DNA of 64,000 bases from Pseudomonas graminis (GCF_001705435.1 NZ_MDEN01000052.1:1-64000); one strand, 5' to 3'. Positions 1-9,041 are shown, counted from the stretch's first letter. The notes: generated by a model from the letters alone, not told the origin. A program made the numbers and translations.

Positions 1-296
1 TAACTGTCCGTCACCGAGGTGTAGACGAACGTGTTCCCGTAGACATAAGCGGAGTGGCTGGTGATCGTATCGACGCCCGCGCCGCCGTTGTAGCGATCCT
101 GCGCGTTGCTGAACGGGTCGGGACCCCCTCCCCAACCGATGAGGATGTCATCGCCATCGCCGCCAGAGATGAAGTCCCGCTTCGTGGTGCCCGTGATGGT
201 GTCGTCATCCGCCGTGCCCACGTAGCTGTCATAGGTGCCATGAGCAGTCATGACAACCGCTTCACTCTGCAATGCCGCTTTCGTTCCCTGAGCCAT
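1..296 (-). CDS. RTX-type calcium-binding repeat protein, N-terminal part (runs off the window edge)
   Basis: An open frame on the minus strand starts at the ATG at 294-296 and is still open at base 1, giving about 98 residues. The upstream ATG is chosen over the in-frame ATG at 251 because GAGAG lies about 6 nt before it. The protein shows an RTX-like nonapeptide, GGDGDDILIG, near residue 50 and a second, weaker GGAGVDTIT further on, with the preceding TADDDTITG also fitting the pattern. Such repeats form calcium-binding beta-rolls in type I-secreted proteins (haemolysins, serralysins, adhesins). There is no Sec signal peptide, as expected for type I export with a C-terminal signal. The catalytic or C-terminal part is outside the window, so protease, lipase or adhesin cannot be told apart. 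Confidence 0.7.
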   Translation of the reverse strand, partial: MAQGTKAALQSEAVVMTAHGTYDSYVGTADDDTITGTTKRDFISGGDGDDILIGWGGGPDPFSNAQDRYNGGAGVDTITSHSAYVYGNTFVYTSVTDS

Positions 297-451
297 TTTT
301 TCTCTCGCGATAGAGGGGTTGGTACTGCGATCGCCGTAAACGACAGATCCAGTTGCAATGGGCATCATGAGTGTTCATCAATGCCCGCCACCACCGTGGT
401 AGACCTGTTAAAGCCGTGTTTGTTTGGTTATTCGCCTTCGCCCAGAAACGA

Positions 452-476
452 CAAAGCCCGACATAAAGTCGGGCCT
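452..476 (-). terminator. Intrinsic terminator downstream of the DJ-1/PfpI gene
   Basis: On the minus strand GCCCGAC-TTTAT-GTCGGGC is followed by TTTGT. The 7-bp GC-rich stem with a following T-rich stretch lies about 100 nt after the stop of the PfpI-family gene. No other gene reads into it on that strand. The rest of 297-577 holds no supported gene. Confidence 0.6.
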
Positions 477-577
477 GGGGTCGGGTTGAATCCGTTCATT
501 ACCAGTTCATGGCAGTTATCTCGTTGCGAAGGTGAAAAGCGGGGAGGGGTGCGAACACCCCTCGCGGCGGGCGGTGA

Positions 578-1267
578 TCAGGCCGATTTGTTCTGCAGTG
601 CTTCGATCAGCACGTCTGCCGCAGGACCGGAGGAAGCAGGGTTCTGACCGGTGATCAACAGACCATCGGTGAGGACGTACGAGCCCCAGTCCGGACCTTT
701 GGAGTAGACGCCGCCGAGTGATTTCAGCTCGTCTTCCACCAGGAAAGGCACCACATTGGTCAGGCCGACCGCTTCTTCTTCGCTGTTGGCAAAGCCGGTG
801 ACCTTCTTGCCTTTCACCAGTGGCGTGCCGTCGGCGCTCTTCACGTGGCGCAGCACGCCAGGGGCGTGACAGACGACAGCGACGGGCTTGCCGGCTGCGA
901 TGAACGACTCGATGAGCTGAACGGAATTTTTGTCTTCGGCCAGATCCCACAGAGGGCCATGGCCGCCTGGGTAGAACACAGCGTCGAAATCTGCCTGGGA
1001 CACGCTGTCCAGGCGAACGGTGTTGGCGAGCAGGGCTTTGGCGGTTTCGTCTTTCTCGAAACGACGGGTCAGGTCGGTCTGGAAGTCGGGCTCGTTGCTC
1101 TTCGGGTCCAGCGGAGGTTGGCCACCTTGTGGCGAAGCCAGAACGATTTCAGCGTTGATGTCGCTGAATGCGTAGTAGGGCGCGGCCAGCTCTTCCAGCC
1201 AGAAGCCGGTAGGACGGCCGGTGTTGCCGAGGGTGTCGTGGGAAGTCAGAACCATGAGAACTTTCAT
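578..1267 (-). CDS. DJ-1/PfpI family protein (type 1 glutamine amidotransferase-like, Hsp31/glyoxalase III-like)
   Basis: The 229-residue protein belongs to the DJ-1/PfpI superfamily. It has the nucleophile elbow VVCHAPG with Cys133, an acidic pair Glu25-Glu26 in GFWLEELAAP, and the glycine-rich PGGHGPLWDL at 100-109. Length and motifs fit the Hsp31/YDR533C-like subgroup, whose members detoxify methylglyoxal or act as stress chaperones; the exact activity here is not shown. AAGGA precedes the ATG. A TAGAC-N5-GTCTA palindrome 50-64 bases upstream matches one in front of the neighbouring tetR gene, so the TetR protein probably represses both. Control by a TetR regulator would suit an electrophile-response gene. 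Confidence 0.85.
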   Translation of the reverse strand: MKVLMVLTSHDTLGNTGRPTGFWLEELAAPYYAFSDINAEIVLASPQGGQPPLDPKSNEPDFQTDLTRRFEKDETAKALLANTVRLDSVSQADFDAVFYPGGHGPLWDLAEDKNSVQLIESFIAAGKPVAVVCHAPGVLRHVKSADGTPLVKGKKVTGFANSEEEAVGLTNVVPFLVEDELKSLGGVYSKGPDWGSYVLTDGLLITGQNPASSGPAADVLIEALQNKSA

Positions 1268-1312
1268 AGGGTGTATTCCTTGTGACGGGCTAAAGTAGGT
1301 ACACCATAGTCC

Positions 1313-1334
1313 TGAGTAGACCAGTCGTCTAGAG
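1313..1334 (-). promoter_or_regulatory. Candidate TetR operator upstream of the DJ-1/PfpI gene
   Basis: TAGAC-CAGTC-GTCTA occupies 1317-1331, a perfect 5-bp inverted repeat within GAGTAGACCAGTCGTCTAGAG. It shares the half-site AGTAGACC with the palindrome in front of the TetR gene. The half-site resembles the TAGACC core remembered for NemR-type operators. Confidence 0.5.
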
Positions 1335-1491
1335 TTAATTCAAAAAATTATTTGCGCGTTGATTGAGCGATGGAGAGGTCCGCGCAAATGAGGTGCATGG
1401 GCTGGGCCGCACGAGGCCGGCAGGCGTCATGGCGGCGTGAACCTGGGATGAGGGGTTGCAGATGGTGCGGCGCACGGTTGCCGTGCGCCAA

Positions 1492-2094
1492 TCAGGCCAG
1501 GCGCAGAATCACACGCGTGGTCGCCATGGCTGTTTCAAAAGGGGCAAGGCTTCTTTCAATCTTGACCATCACGCTGGCCCCGACCCACAGTTGATACAGG
1601 CTTTGCGCAACGGCGAAAGGATTCTCGCAGGCGGGCAGCGAGCCGTCGGCAACGCCAGCCTCGATCGCGCTGCCGAGCCTGTCGGTGATTCCGGCAGTGC
1701 CTCGCTTGAGAACGGCGCGCATGGTTTCCGACAGATCGGCCACCTCAACGCCGAGCTTCACGGCGAGGCATTTGCCCTGGCATTCCTGAAACGACTGCGT
1801 GTCCTGCCAGACGCGCCAGTAGTTCATCAAGCGCTCGCCCATGGGCAGGCCGGGCTCGCCGAGGATGCGATCAATGTCAGCGAGGTAGTCGTCGAAGTAG
1901 TGCTCAAGCAACGCCTCCCCGAAGGCATCCTTGGAGCCGAAATAATGATAGAAGGAGCCTTTCGGCACGCCCGCAGCGGCCAGAATTTCGTTCAGGCCAA
2001 CGCCGGAATACCCCTTGGCGGCCATGATGCGCTGGCCGACGTCGAGGATGCCTTGACGAACATCAGATGAACCACGTGTTTGGGGAGTATTCAT
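1492..2094 (-). CDS. TetR/AcrR family transcriptional regulator
   Basis: A 200-residue protein with an N-terminal TetR helix-turn-helix at about residues 15-60, including the recognition segment AAGVPKGSFYHYFGSKDAF. The C-terminal ligand domain resembles the NemR/AcuR group (W-Q-D-T-Q followed by CQGKCLAVKLGVE with two cysteines). In E. coli NemR cysteines sense electrophiles; whether these do is not known. The gene lies 224 bp upstream of, and in the same direction as, the DJ-1/PfpI gene. Both carry TAGACC-containing palindromes in front, implying autoregulation and control of its neighbour. Confidence 0.85.
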   Translation of the reverse strand: MNTPQTRGSSDVRQGILDVGQRIMAAKGYSGVGLNEILAAAGVPKGSFYHYFGSKDAFGEALLEHYFDDYLADIDRILGEPGLPMGERLMNYWRVWQDTQSFQECQGKCLAVKLGVEVADLSETMRAVLKRGTAGITDRLGSAIEAGVADGSLPACENPFAVAQSLYQLWVGASVMVKIERSLAPFETAMATTRVILRLA

Positions 2095-2112
2095 AGCGTC
2101 GGAGAATACATC

Positions 2113-2132
2113 CTAGTAAGTCGGTCTACTAG
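2113..2132 (-). promoter_or_regulatory. Candidate TetR autoregulatory operator
   Basis: CTAGTA-AGTCGGTC-TACTAG is a 20-bp palindrome with perfect 6-bp arms, 19 bp upstream of the tetR ATG. On the minus strand it reads CTAGTAGACCGACTTACTAG, containing the same AGTAGACC as the site before the DJ-1/PfpI gene. Confidence 0.55.
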
Positions 2133-2235
2133 AGGATTCTGATGGACGATGCTGTCGTGGGTCGGCGCGGCCCGCGTCGAACGACGGCTGCGCCCCAAGC
2201 CGTCGTTCAGCGCGTTTATACCGCGAGTCTGCCCG

Positions 2236-4095
2236 CTATACCTGATCCACCGCTTCAGGCACGCCCTGATCCTCACCCAGAAACCCACCGCTCTGGTGAT
2301 GCCACAGACGCGCGTAAGTACCGTTCTTGGTGAGCAGTTCAGCGTGGGTGCCTTGTTCGATGATGCGCCCGTCGTCCATCACGATCAGCCGGTCCATGGC
2401 TGCAATCGTCGACAGCCGGTGGGCGATGGCGATCACGGTTTTGCCTTTCATCATCTCATCGAGGCTTTCCTGAATCGCCACTTCGACTTCCGAATCCAGC
2501 GCGCTGGTGGCTTCGTCCAGCAGCAAAATCGGCGCGTTCTTCAGCATCACGCGAGCAATGGCAACCCGCTGGCGCTGGCCGCCCGAGAGCTTGATGCCAC
2601 GCTCACCGACCAGCGTGTCATAGCCGCTGTGGCCATGCTTGTCGCTGAGCTGACTGATGAACCCATCCGCCTGGGCATTGACCGCAGCGGTGTGGATTTC
2701 CTCATCGGTGGCGTCAGGCCGACCGTACGCAATGTTGTCGCGGATGGACCGATGCAGCAGCGAGGTGTCCTGAGTCACCATGCCGATGGCGCTGCGCAGG
2801 CTGTCTTGCGTGACCTGCTTGATGTTCTGACCATCGATGCGAATCTCGCCGCTGTCCACGTCATAGAAGCGCAGCAGCAGATTGATCAGCGTGGATTTAC
2901 CGGCGCCTGAACGGCCGACCAGGCCTATCTTCTCGCCCGGGCGGATGGCCAGATTCAAACCCTCCAGCACCTGGCGCTCGCCGTTGTAGTTGAAGCTGAC
3001 GTTCTCGAAGGTCACCGCGCCGCCGGTGGTTTTCAGCGAGTTTGCATTCGGCGCGTCCTGTACTTTAGGGCCCTGAGTCAGGGTCGCCATGCCGTCCTGC
3101 ACCGTGCCGATGTTCTCGAACAGCGAGGTCATCTGCCACATGATCCAGTGGGACATGCCGTTGATGCGCAGCGCCATCGCGGTAATCGCCGCCACCGCGC
3201 CAGTGCCGACGTCACCCTGATGCCACAGCCACAGGGCGTAACCGCCTGCGCCCAGAATCAACGCGACGACCAGCGCCTGATTGACGATTTCGAACTGGCT
3301 CACCAGACGCATCTGGCGAAAGCCCGTGTGCTTGAAGTCCTCCATCGCCGCGCGGGCAAACTGCGCTTCACGTTTGGAGTGGGAGAACAGCTTCACGGTG
3401 GTGATGTTGGTGTAGGCGTCGGAAATTCGCCCGGTCATCGACGACCGCGCGTTGGCCTGCTCCTGACCGACTTTGCCCAGGCGCGGCACGAAGTACAGCA
3501 TCGCCAGGCCGAACAGCACGATCCAGGCAAGGAACGGCAGCATCAGCTTCAAGGCGAAACCGCCTGCCAGCGCGATGATCGCAATGAAATAAACGCCGAT
3601 GCCGGGCGCGATTTCAATCAGGGTGAACAGCACGTCCCGCACCGCCAGCGCGGTCTGCATGACCTTGGTGGTGACCCGGCCGGAGAATTCATCGGAAAAG
3701 AACGACAGGCTCTGCCGCAGCATCAGCCGGTGAAAGTCCCAGCGCAGCCGCAACGGCAGGTTGATCGCCAGCACCTGATGCTGAACCATCGTGCGCATGG
3801 CCACCAGCCCGACGCTGATCACCAGCACAATGCCGATGCCCCACAGCGCTCGGCTTTCTTCGCCTGCGGTGGCGCCGCCGTCCTTCCAGGTCGACAGCAG
3901 ATCGACCACTTGGCCGAGAAACGAGAAAAGCCAGGCTTCGTAAATCGATACACAGGCGCTGAGCACTGCCAGGGCGAGGATGTAGCCACGCGCACCCCGG
4001 GTGCAGGCCCACAGAAAACGTACCAGACCCACAGGTGGCGGCGGCGCTTCGTCGGGTGGGAAGGGGTCGAGGCGTCGTTCAAATACGCGCAGCAT
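2236..4095 (-). CDS. ABC transporter, fused permease and ATPase (exporter type)
   Basis: The 619-residue protein has the half-transporter plan: an N-terminal six-helix ABC exporter domain (about residues 30-330), then a nucleotide-binding domain. Walker A is GRSGAGKST (about 393-401), the signature LSGGQRQR (about 502-509) and Walker B ILLLDEATSALD (about 521). The frame extends 61 codons further upstream, but the internal ATG at 4093-4095 is chosen because GGAGA lies 7 nt before it and the shorter protein matches the family length. Exporters of this type act as dimers in the inner membrane, and the substrate cannot be read from sequence. It is transcribed divergently from nadA. MsbA-like or multidrug export are both possible. 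Confidence 0.85.
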   Translation of the reverse strand: MLRVFERRLDPFPPDEAPPPPVGLVRFLWACTRGARGYILALAVLSACVSIYEAWLFSFLGQVVDLLSTWKDGGATAGEESRALWGIGIVLVISVGLVAMRTMVQHQVLAINLPLRLRWDFHRLMLRQSLSFFSDEFSGRVTTKVMQTALAVRDVLFTLIEIAPGIGVYFIAIIALAGGFALKLMLPFLAWIVLFGLAMLYFVPRLGKVGQEQANARSSMTGRISDAYTNITTVKLFSHSKREAQFARAAMEDFKHTGFRQMRLVSQFEIVNQALVVALILGAGGYALWLWHQGDVGTGAVAAITAMALRINGMSHWIMWQMTSLFENIGTVQDGMATLTQGPKVQDAPNANSLKTTGGAVTFENVSFNYNGERQVLEGLNLAIRPGEKIGLVGRSGAGKSTLINLLLRFYDVDSGEIRIDGQNIKQVTQDSLRSAIGMVTQDTSLLHRSIRDNIAYGRPDATDEEIHTAAVNAQADGFISQLSDKHGHSGYDTLVGERGIKLSGGQRQRVAIARVMLKNAPILLLDEATSALDSEVEVAIQESLDEMMKGKTVIAIAHRLSTIAAMDRLIVMDDGRIIEQGTHAELLTKNGTYARLWHHQSGGFLGEDQGVPEAVDQV

Positions 4096-4354
4096 GAGGG
4101 TCTCCAAAACTGTCCAGTGACGCAGATTCTGCCATTGAATGGCGGGCTTGAGGGTTTCGGTGCTTTTTTGACTGACTCGTTCCAACCATTGCGGACGTGT
4201 TTTTACGATGCCCTCGCTTGAGGCGATGGCGATGGCGCTAACATTGAGGGCGGGGACTGCCGGTAAGTGATCGCTCAACAGAACCCGTGCTAACTTCCCG
4301 GGCGTTTTCTACCCTGCGGACTTTTGCTCCGTACGCGCATTCAGGTTCATCGAC

Positions 4355-5413
4355 ATGACACACATCTCCGAACGCCTTCTGGTCCAAGCGCACCTGGACG
4401 CCAAACAGCCCAAAACCCTGAGCCCTGACGAGGAAGCGGAATACCGCCGCTTGATCGCCGCCGAGCTCAAGGCCCAGGACGCCGTGCTGGTCGCTCATTA
4501 CTACTGCGATCCGGTGATTCAGGCACTGGCGGAAGAAACCGGCGGTTGCGTCTCGGATTCTCTGGAGATGGCGCGATTCGGCAAAAACCATCCGGCGAAA
4601 ACCGTGCTGGTGGCCGGGGTGCGTTTCATGGGCGAAACCGCAAAAATTCTGACCCCTGAAAAACGCATCTTGATGCCGACCCTCGAAGCGACCTGCTCAC
4701 TGGACCTCGGTTGCCCGGTCGATGAGTTTGCTGGGTTCTGCGATCAGCATCCCGAGCGCACTGTGGTGGTTTACGCCAATACGTCGGCCGCCGTAAAAGC
4801 CCGTGCCGACTGGGTGGTGACGTCCAGTTGCGCGCTGGAGATCGTCGAAAGCCTGATGGACAACGGCGAGAAAATCATCTGGGCGCCCGACAAGCACCTG
4901 GGCCGTTACATCCAGCGCGAAACCGGGGCGGACATGCTGTTGTGGGACGGCGCCTGCATCGTGCACGAGGAGTTCAAATCCCGGCAGTTGGAGGACATGA
5001 AGGCCTTGTACCCGGACGCGGCCATTCTGGTGCATCCGGAGTCGCCCGAGTCAGTCATCGACCTGGCCGATGCTGTGGGCTCTACCAGCCAGTTGATCAA
5101 AGCGGCGCAAACGCTGCCGAACAAAACCTTCATCGTCGCCACCGACCGCGGCATTTTCTACAAGATGCAGCAGCTCTGCCCGGACAAGGTCTTCATTGAG
5201 GCGCCCACTGCGGGCAACGGCGCCGCCTGCCGCAGTTGCGCGCACTGCCCGTGGATGGCGATGAACACCCTGGCACGCACGCTTCAATGCCTGCGCGAAG
5301 GCAGCAACGAAATCTTCGTTGACCCAGCGGTCATCCCTCACGCCGTCCGGCCGTTGCAGCGCATGCTGGACTTTACCCAGGCGGCGCGGATGAAAAACTC
5401 GGGTAATGCTTGA
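4355..5413 (+). CDS. nadA: Quinolinate synthase NadA
   Basis: A 352-residue protein that condenses iminoaspartate with dihydroxyacetone phosphate to quinolinate in de novo NAD synthesis. The three cysteine regions that ligate the [4Fe-4S] cluster are present: [20 protein letters not shown] and the C-terminal [14 protein letters not shown]. The substrate-binding AHYYCDP and [14 protein letters not shown] segments are intact. Length is normal for the long proteobacterial form. nadB and nadC are not next to it, as usual in Pseudomonas. It is divergent from the ABC transporter gene. Confidence 0.97.
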   Translation: MTHISERLLVQAHLDAKQPKTLSPDEEAEYRRLIAAELKAQDAVLVAHYYCDPVIQALAEETGGCVSDSLEMARFGKNHPAKTVLVAGVRFMGETAKILTPEKRILMPTLEATCSLDLGCPVDEFAGFCDQHPERTVVVYANTSAAVKARADWVVTSSCALEIVESLMDNGEKIIWAPDKHLGRYIQRETGADMLLWDGACIVHEEFKSRQLEDMKALYPDAAILVHPESPESVIDLADAVGSTSQLIKAAQTLPNKTFIVATDRGIFYKMQQLCPDKVFIEAPTAGNGAACRSCAHCPWMAMNTLARTLQCLREGSNEIFVDPAVIPHAVRPLQRMLDFTQAARMKNSGNA

Positions 5414-5423
5414 GTAGCAGCGG

Positions 5424-5499
5424 TTAGCCGCAAGCTTCAAGCTTCAAGCGAAAAGCGAACTCGCCGCATTTCAGCTTGCAGCTTGCCGCTCGTAGCTCG
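5424..5499. repeat. AAGCTTCAAGC/AGCTTGCAGC heptamer-type intergenic repeat
   Basis: The short gap between nadA and the M48 gene is filled with GCAAGCTTCAAGCTTCAAGC and, in inverse sense, CAGCTTGCAGCTTGCCGCT. The same composition recurs at 25643-25743. Such elements are common between genes in pseudomonads and code for nothing. Confidence 0.6.
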
Positions 5500-5501
5500 C
5501 C

Positions 5502-6938
5502 TCAATTCATCATGTCCTTCACCGCCCGTTCCTGGGCGATGATTTCCTGCTGCCGCGCGTCGATGCGTGAGGCCAGCTGGAAGTTGTTGTTCGCCCGTCG
5601 CTTGGCAAATTCGAGCTGTTGAATCGCCTGCTTGAAATCGCCCATCAGCGCAAAATATTCCGCACGGGCCTGATGCAGGCCGATGGTGTTGCCCGACAGA
5701 CCGCGGGTGTCAGCCACCTGATTCCAGATGTCCGGATCGTCCGGACGGCTCTTCAACAGAATCTCCAGAGACTTCAACGCCTCGGGCGCCTTGGACTGCT
5801 TGAGCAAGACGTCGACTTTCGCCTGATTGAGCGGGTAGTTGTCGGGATACAGATTCAGCATTCGGTCCACCCGCTGTTGAGCGTCAGGCAGGCGATTGTT
5901 GGAGATGTCCAGGTTCACGGCGGCGAGGTTGTAGGGAATATTGTCCGGCGCCTTGTCGAGCAAAGGCTTCAGCGTCTCACGGCCTTCGTTGAGCTGACCC
6001 GCCTTGGTCTGGGCAAGCGCCAGACCGTAGCGAGCCGCGTCGTTTTTCGGGTTCTCGGCCAGTTGTGCACGGAAGCGCTTGGCGGCCATGCCGGGGGTTT
6101 CTTCGTAAATCAGCACGGTGCGTGCCCGCATCAATTGATACGCCGGGCTGTCTTCCTTGCCGCCGGGCTTGGCTTGTTCGGCGCGGTTGCGGGTGTCCGC
6201 GATACGGGATTCGGTCACCGGGTGGCTCATCAGGAATTCCGGCGGCTTGGCGTCATAGCGATACTGGCGCGCCAGACGCTCGAACATGGTGGGCATGTTG
6301 CGCGGGTCGTAGCCGGCCTTTTCCAGATTGAGGATGCCGATGCGGTCGGCTTCTGCTTCGTTCTGTCGGGAGAATCGCGCCTGCTCCTGAATCGCGGCAG
6401 CCTGGGTGCCGGCGATCGCGGCAATCCCCGCATCGCCCGCGCCCGCAGCGGCCATGACGATGCCGGCAAGCATCGCCGCCATTACCGGCACTTGCATGCG
6501 CTGTTGCGCCTGTACGCCCCTGGCAAAGTGCCGCTGCGACAAGTGAGCCAGTTCGTGGGCGAGGACCGCAGCGTATTCGCCTTCGGTTTCAGCGTGGAGG
6601 AACAACCCGCCGTTGACCCCGATGATCCCGCCGGGCGCTGCAAAGGCGTTGATCTCCGGGGTGTTGATCAGGATGAACTCGAGACGGCGGTCCTGCACCT
6701 GGCTGGTTTCAGCGAGCCGGTAAACCGACGATTCGACGAAGTCCTTGAGCAGCGGGTCGGACAGCTGCGCCACTTCAGAGCGCAGCAGCCCGAGCCAGGC
6801 ACGCCCCAGGTCGTGTTCCTGCTGCGGAGAAACGATGGATGAACTCGCGTCGCCGAGGGAGGGCAGGTCGTCTTCTGCGAAACTCGGCGCTGCCAGCAGG
6901 CAGGCGAGGGTCAGCAGCGTGGGGCGCAAAAAATTCAT
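5502..6938 (-). CDS. Periplasmic M48 metalloprotease with TPR repeats, BepA/YfgC-like
   Basis: The 478-residue protein starts at the ATG at 6936-6938, where a clear signal peptide begins (MNFLRPTLLTLACLLAAPSF). A start ten codons further upstream would spoil the signal. The zinc site HELAH (about residues 126-130) and the third-ligand helix NEAEADRIG are intact. The C-terminal half is built of tetratricopeptide-like helices. In E. coli BepA degrades or helps assemble outer-membrane proteins such as LptD and BamA substrates; the same role is inferred. It is next to a TusA-like gene on the other strand. Confidence 0.88.
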   Translation of the reverse strand: MNFLRPTLLTLACLLAAPSFAEDDLPSLGDASSSIVSPQQEHDLGRAWLGLLRSEVAQLSDPLLKDFVESSVYRLAETSQVQDRRLEFILINTPEINAFAAPGGIIGVNGGLFLHAETEGEYAAVLAHELAHLSQRHFARGVQAQQRMQVPVMAAMLAGIVMAAAGAGDAGIAAIAGTQAAAIQEQARFSRQNEAEADRIGILNLEKAGYDPRNMPTMFERLARQYRYDAKPPEFLMSHPVTESRIADTRNRAEQAKPGGKEDSPAYQLMRARTVLIYEETPGMAAKRFRAQLAENPKNDAARYGLALAQTKAGQLNEGRETLKPLLDKAPDNIPYNLAAVNLDISNNRLPDAQQRVDRMLNLYPDNYPLNQAKVDVLLKQSKAPEALKSLEILLKSRPDDPDIWNQVADTRGLSGNTIGLHQARAEYFALMGDFKQAIQQLEFAKRRANNNFQLASRIDARQQEIIAQERAVKDMMN

Positions 6939-7084
6939 GCACGAAACTCTGGGGCAGAAAGGCGTCACTGTAGCTGGCTCAATGGCTTGCTGACCAGAGT
7001 GGGGTATTCTGGAAAACTTGTAAGAATGTTCTTCCGCCCGTTGGCTTTTATGCGATGGCGGATGTGTCTATCCGGAGAGAAACG

Positions 7085-7336
7085 ATGTCTGACGCTGTAG
7101 GACACCCCGCAGCCTGCGATGCAGAGCTGGACGCCAGCGGCCTCAATTGCCCGCTACCCTTGCTCAAAGCCAAGATGGAACTCAACCGTCTGGCCAGCGG
7201 CGCGGTGCTCAAAGTGACGGCCACCGACGCCGGCTCGCAGCGTGACTTCCGTACTTTCGCAAAATTGGCCGGGCACGCGCTGCTCCACGAAGAAAACGCT
7301 GACGGCATTTATCGGTATTGGCTACGCAAGGCCTGA
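7085..7336 (+). CDS. TusA/SirA-family sulfur carrier-like protein
   Basis: An 83-residue protein with the family hallmark CPLPLLKAK, where Cys22 is the persulfide-carrying cysteine in TusA. The ATG at 7085 is preferred over one ten codons upstream because GGAGAGAAACG precedes it. This branch often sits next to a BepA-like protease gene and an AI-2E permease gene in Pseudomonas. The exact sulfur acceptor is unknown, and it need not be the tRNA 2-thiouridine TusA. Confidence 0.85.
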   Translation: MSDAVGHPAACDAELDASGLNCPLPLLKAKMELNRLASGAVLKVTATDAGSQRDFRTFAKLAGHALLHEENADGIYRYWLRKA

Positions 7337-7373
7337 GCGTTTCTGACCCCTCGCAACCCCCTTAGGATTCTTG

Positions 7374-8444
7374 ATGTTCAAAGTGCTTCGCGACTGGATA
7401 CAGCGCTACTTTTCCGACGAGGAAGCGGTAGTGCTGGCGGTGTTGTTGGTTCTGGGATTTACCGTTGTCCTCACACTCGGCGGCATGCTCGCGCCGGTGC
7501 TCGCCGGGTTGGTGCTCGCCTTTCTGATGCAGGGGCTGGTCAACCTGCTCGAGCGTTTGCGGGTGCCCGAAGGCGGCGCCGTCGGGCTGGTCTTCGCTTT
7601 ATTCATGGGGGCGCTGGCGCTGTTTCTGCTGGTGCTCGTGCCTTTGCTGTGGCGCCAGCTCATTACCTTGTTCAACGAATTGCCCGGCATGCTCGCCAAA
7701 TGGCAGTCGCTGCTGTTGCTGCTGCCGGAGCGTTATCCGCACCTGGTGTCGGACGAGCAGGTCTTGCAGGCGATAGAAGTGGCTCGCGGCGAGGTCGGAA
7801 AGTTCGGGCAATGGGCGTTGACGTTTTCCCTGTCCAGCTTGCCGCTGCTGGTCAACATGATGATCTACCTGGTGCTGGTGCCGATCCTGGTGTTCTTCTT
7901 CCTTAAAGATCGTCGGATGATCAGCCGCTGGGCGAGGGGCTATCTGCCACGCGAACGTACGCTGATTACCCATGTGGCCGAGGAAATGAATCGGCAGATC
8001 GCCAACTACATTCGCGGCAAGGTTATCGAGATTTTCATCTGCGGCGGGGTGACCTACATCGCCTTCGTGACCATGGGCCTGAATTACTCGGCGTTGCTGG
8101 CGATGCTGGTGGGGATTTCGGTGGTGGTGCCCTATGTGGGCGCGGTGGTGGTGACGGTGCCCGTGGCGTTCATCGCGCTGTTCCAGTGGGGCTGGAGCGA
8201 TCAGTTCATCTATCTGATGGCGGTCTACGGCATCATCCAGACCCTGGACGGCAACGTGCTCGTGCCACTGCTGTTCTCCCAGACCGTGAGCCTGCACCCG
8301 GTGGCAATCATCTGCGCCGTGCTGTTGTTCGGCGGGCTGTGGGGGTTCTGGGGGATTTTCTTTGCGATCCCGCTGGCGACCCTGTTCAAGGCCGTGCTGG
8401 ATGCGTGGCCACGAAACGAACCGACGGTGGCGCCGTTGCTGTAA
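7374..8444 (+). CDS. AI-2E family (PerM-like) membrane transporter
   Basis: A 356-residue polytopic protein with about eight hydrophobic segments. Two lie at the N-terminus around residues 20-60, and a central soluble stretch separates them from the C-terminal block. The GGLWGFWGIFFAIPLATLFK signature near the end is typical of the AI-2E transporter family (UPF0118). Members include TqsA and PerM, plus Na+/H+ antiporters, so the substrate is uncertain. AGGA precedes the ATG at 7374. It follows the TusA-like gene by 37 bp and is probably co-transcribed. Confidence 0.85.
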   Translation: MFKVLRDWIQRYFSDEEAVVLAVLLVLGFTVVLTLGGMLAPVLAGLVLAFLMQGLVNLLERLRVPEGGAVGLVFALFMGALALFLLVLVPLLWRQLITLFNELPGMLAKWQSLLLLLPERYPHLVSDEQVLQAIEVARGEVGKFGQWALTFSLSSLPLLVNMMIYLVLVPILVFFFLKDRRMISRWARGYLPRERTLITHVAEEMNRQIANYIRGKVIEIFICGGVTYIAFVTMGLNYSALLAMLVGISVVVPYVGAVVVTVPVAFIALFQWGWSDQFIYLMAVYGIIQTLDGNVLVPLLFSQTVSLHPVAIICAVLLFGGLWGFWGIFFAIPLATLFKAVLDAWPRNEPTVAPLL

Positions 8445-8460
8445 ATGTTGCCGTGCTTTT

Positions 8461-8547
8461 GTAGGAGTGGGCTTGCTCGCGATCGGCGTCGTCATGGTCA
8501 ACCTACGATGACTAAACGAACCCGATCGCGAGCAAGCTCACTCCTAC
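8461..8547. repeat. REP pair (REPIN), GTAGGAGTGGGCTTGCTCGCGATC family
   Basis: A 26-base REP (8461-8486) and its near-perfect inverse (8522-8547) face each other across 35 bases, between the convergent permease and bcp genes. This is the classic REPIN layout and may act as a bidirectional transcript end. Confidence 0.85.
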
Positions 8548-8557
8548 ATCATGGCGA

Positions 8558-9031
8558 TCAAGCCTGGTTAAGCGCCTGAGCCGCTTCAAGCACCGCCGCC
8601 ACATGCCCCGGCACCTTCACGCCGCGCCATTCCTTGCGTAGCACACCTTCCTTGTCGATCAGGAAGGTGCTGCGGTCGACGCCCAGGTATTCCTTGCCAT
8701 ACAGCTTTTTCAGCTTGATGACATCGAACAGCTGGCACAGCGATTCGTCCTTGTCCGAAATCAGCTCGAACGGGAATTCCTGCTTGGCCTTGAAGTTCTC
8801 GTGGGATTTCAGGCTGTCCCGCGACACACCGAACACCACCGTGTTGGCGGCCTTGAAGTCGGCGTGATGATCGCGAAAGCCCTGGCCCTGGGTGGTGCAG
8901 CCAGGGGTGCTGTCCTTCGGGTAGAAATAAAGGACGACCTGCTGACCCTTGAGCGCCGACAGGCTGACCGCCTGTTCGCTCGTGGCCTGCACCTGAAAGT
9001 CGGCAACGGGTTGGTCGAGTTCTACAGCCAT
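8558..9031 (-). CDS. bcp: Peroxiredoxin of the Bcp/PrxQ family
   Basis: A 157-residue thiol peroxidase with the peroxidatic motif STPGCTTQ (Cys45) and the usual PrxQ core. The resolving cysteine found at position 50 in E. coli Bcp and plant PrxQ is replaced by Gln50. The only other cysteine is Cys99 in ESLCQLF. It therefore probably works through a 1-Cys cycle or an alternative resolving thiol. It is 10 bp downstream of gcvR and probably shares its transcript. Confidence 0.93.
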   Translation of the reverse strand: MAVELDQPVADFQVQATSEQAVSLSALKGQQVVLYFYPKDSTPGCTTQGQGFRDHHADFKAANTVVFGVSRDSLKSHENFKAKQEFPFELISDKDESLCQLFDVIKLKKLYGKEYLGVDRSTFLIDKEGVLRKEWRGVKVPGHVAAVLEAAQALNQA

Positions 9032-9041
9032 TCGGGGCTCC

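Noticed and set aside
4096..4278. A 61-codon N-terminal extension of the ABC transporter
   Set aside because: The internal ATG has a well-placed GGAGA, and the extension does not resemble the transporter family.
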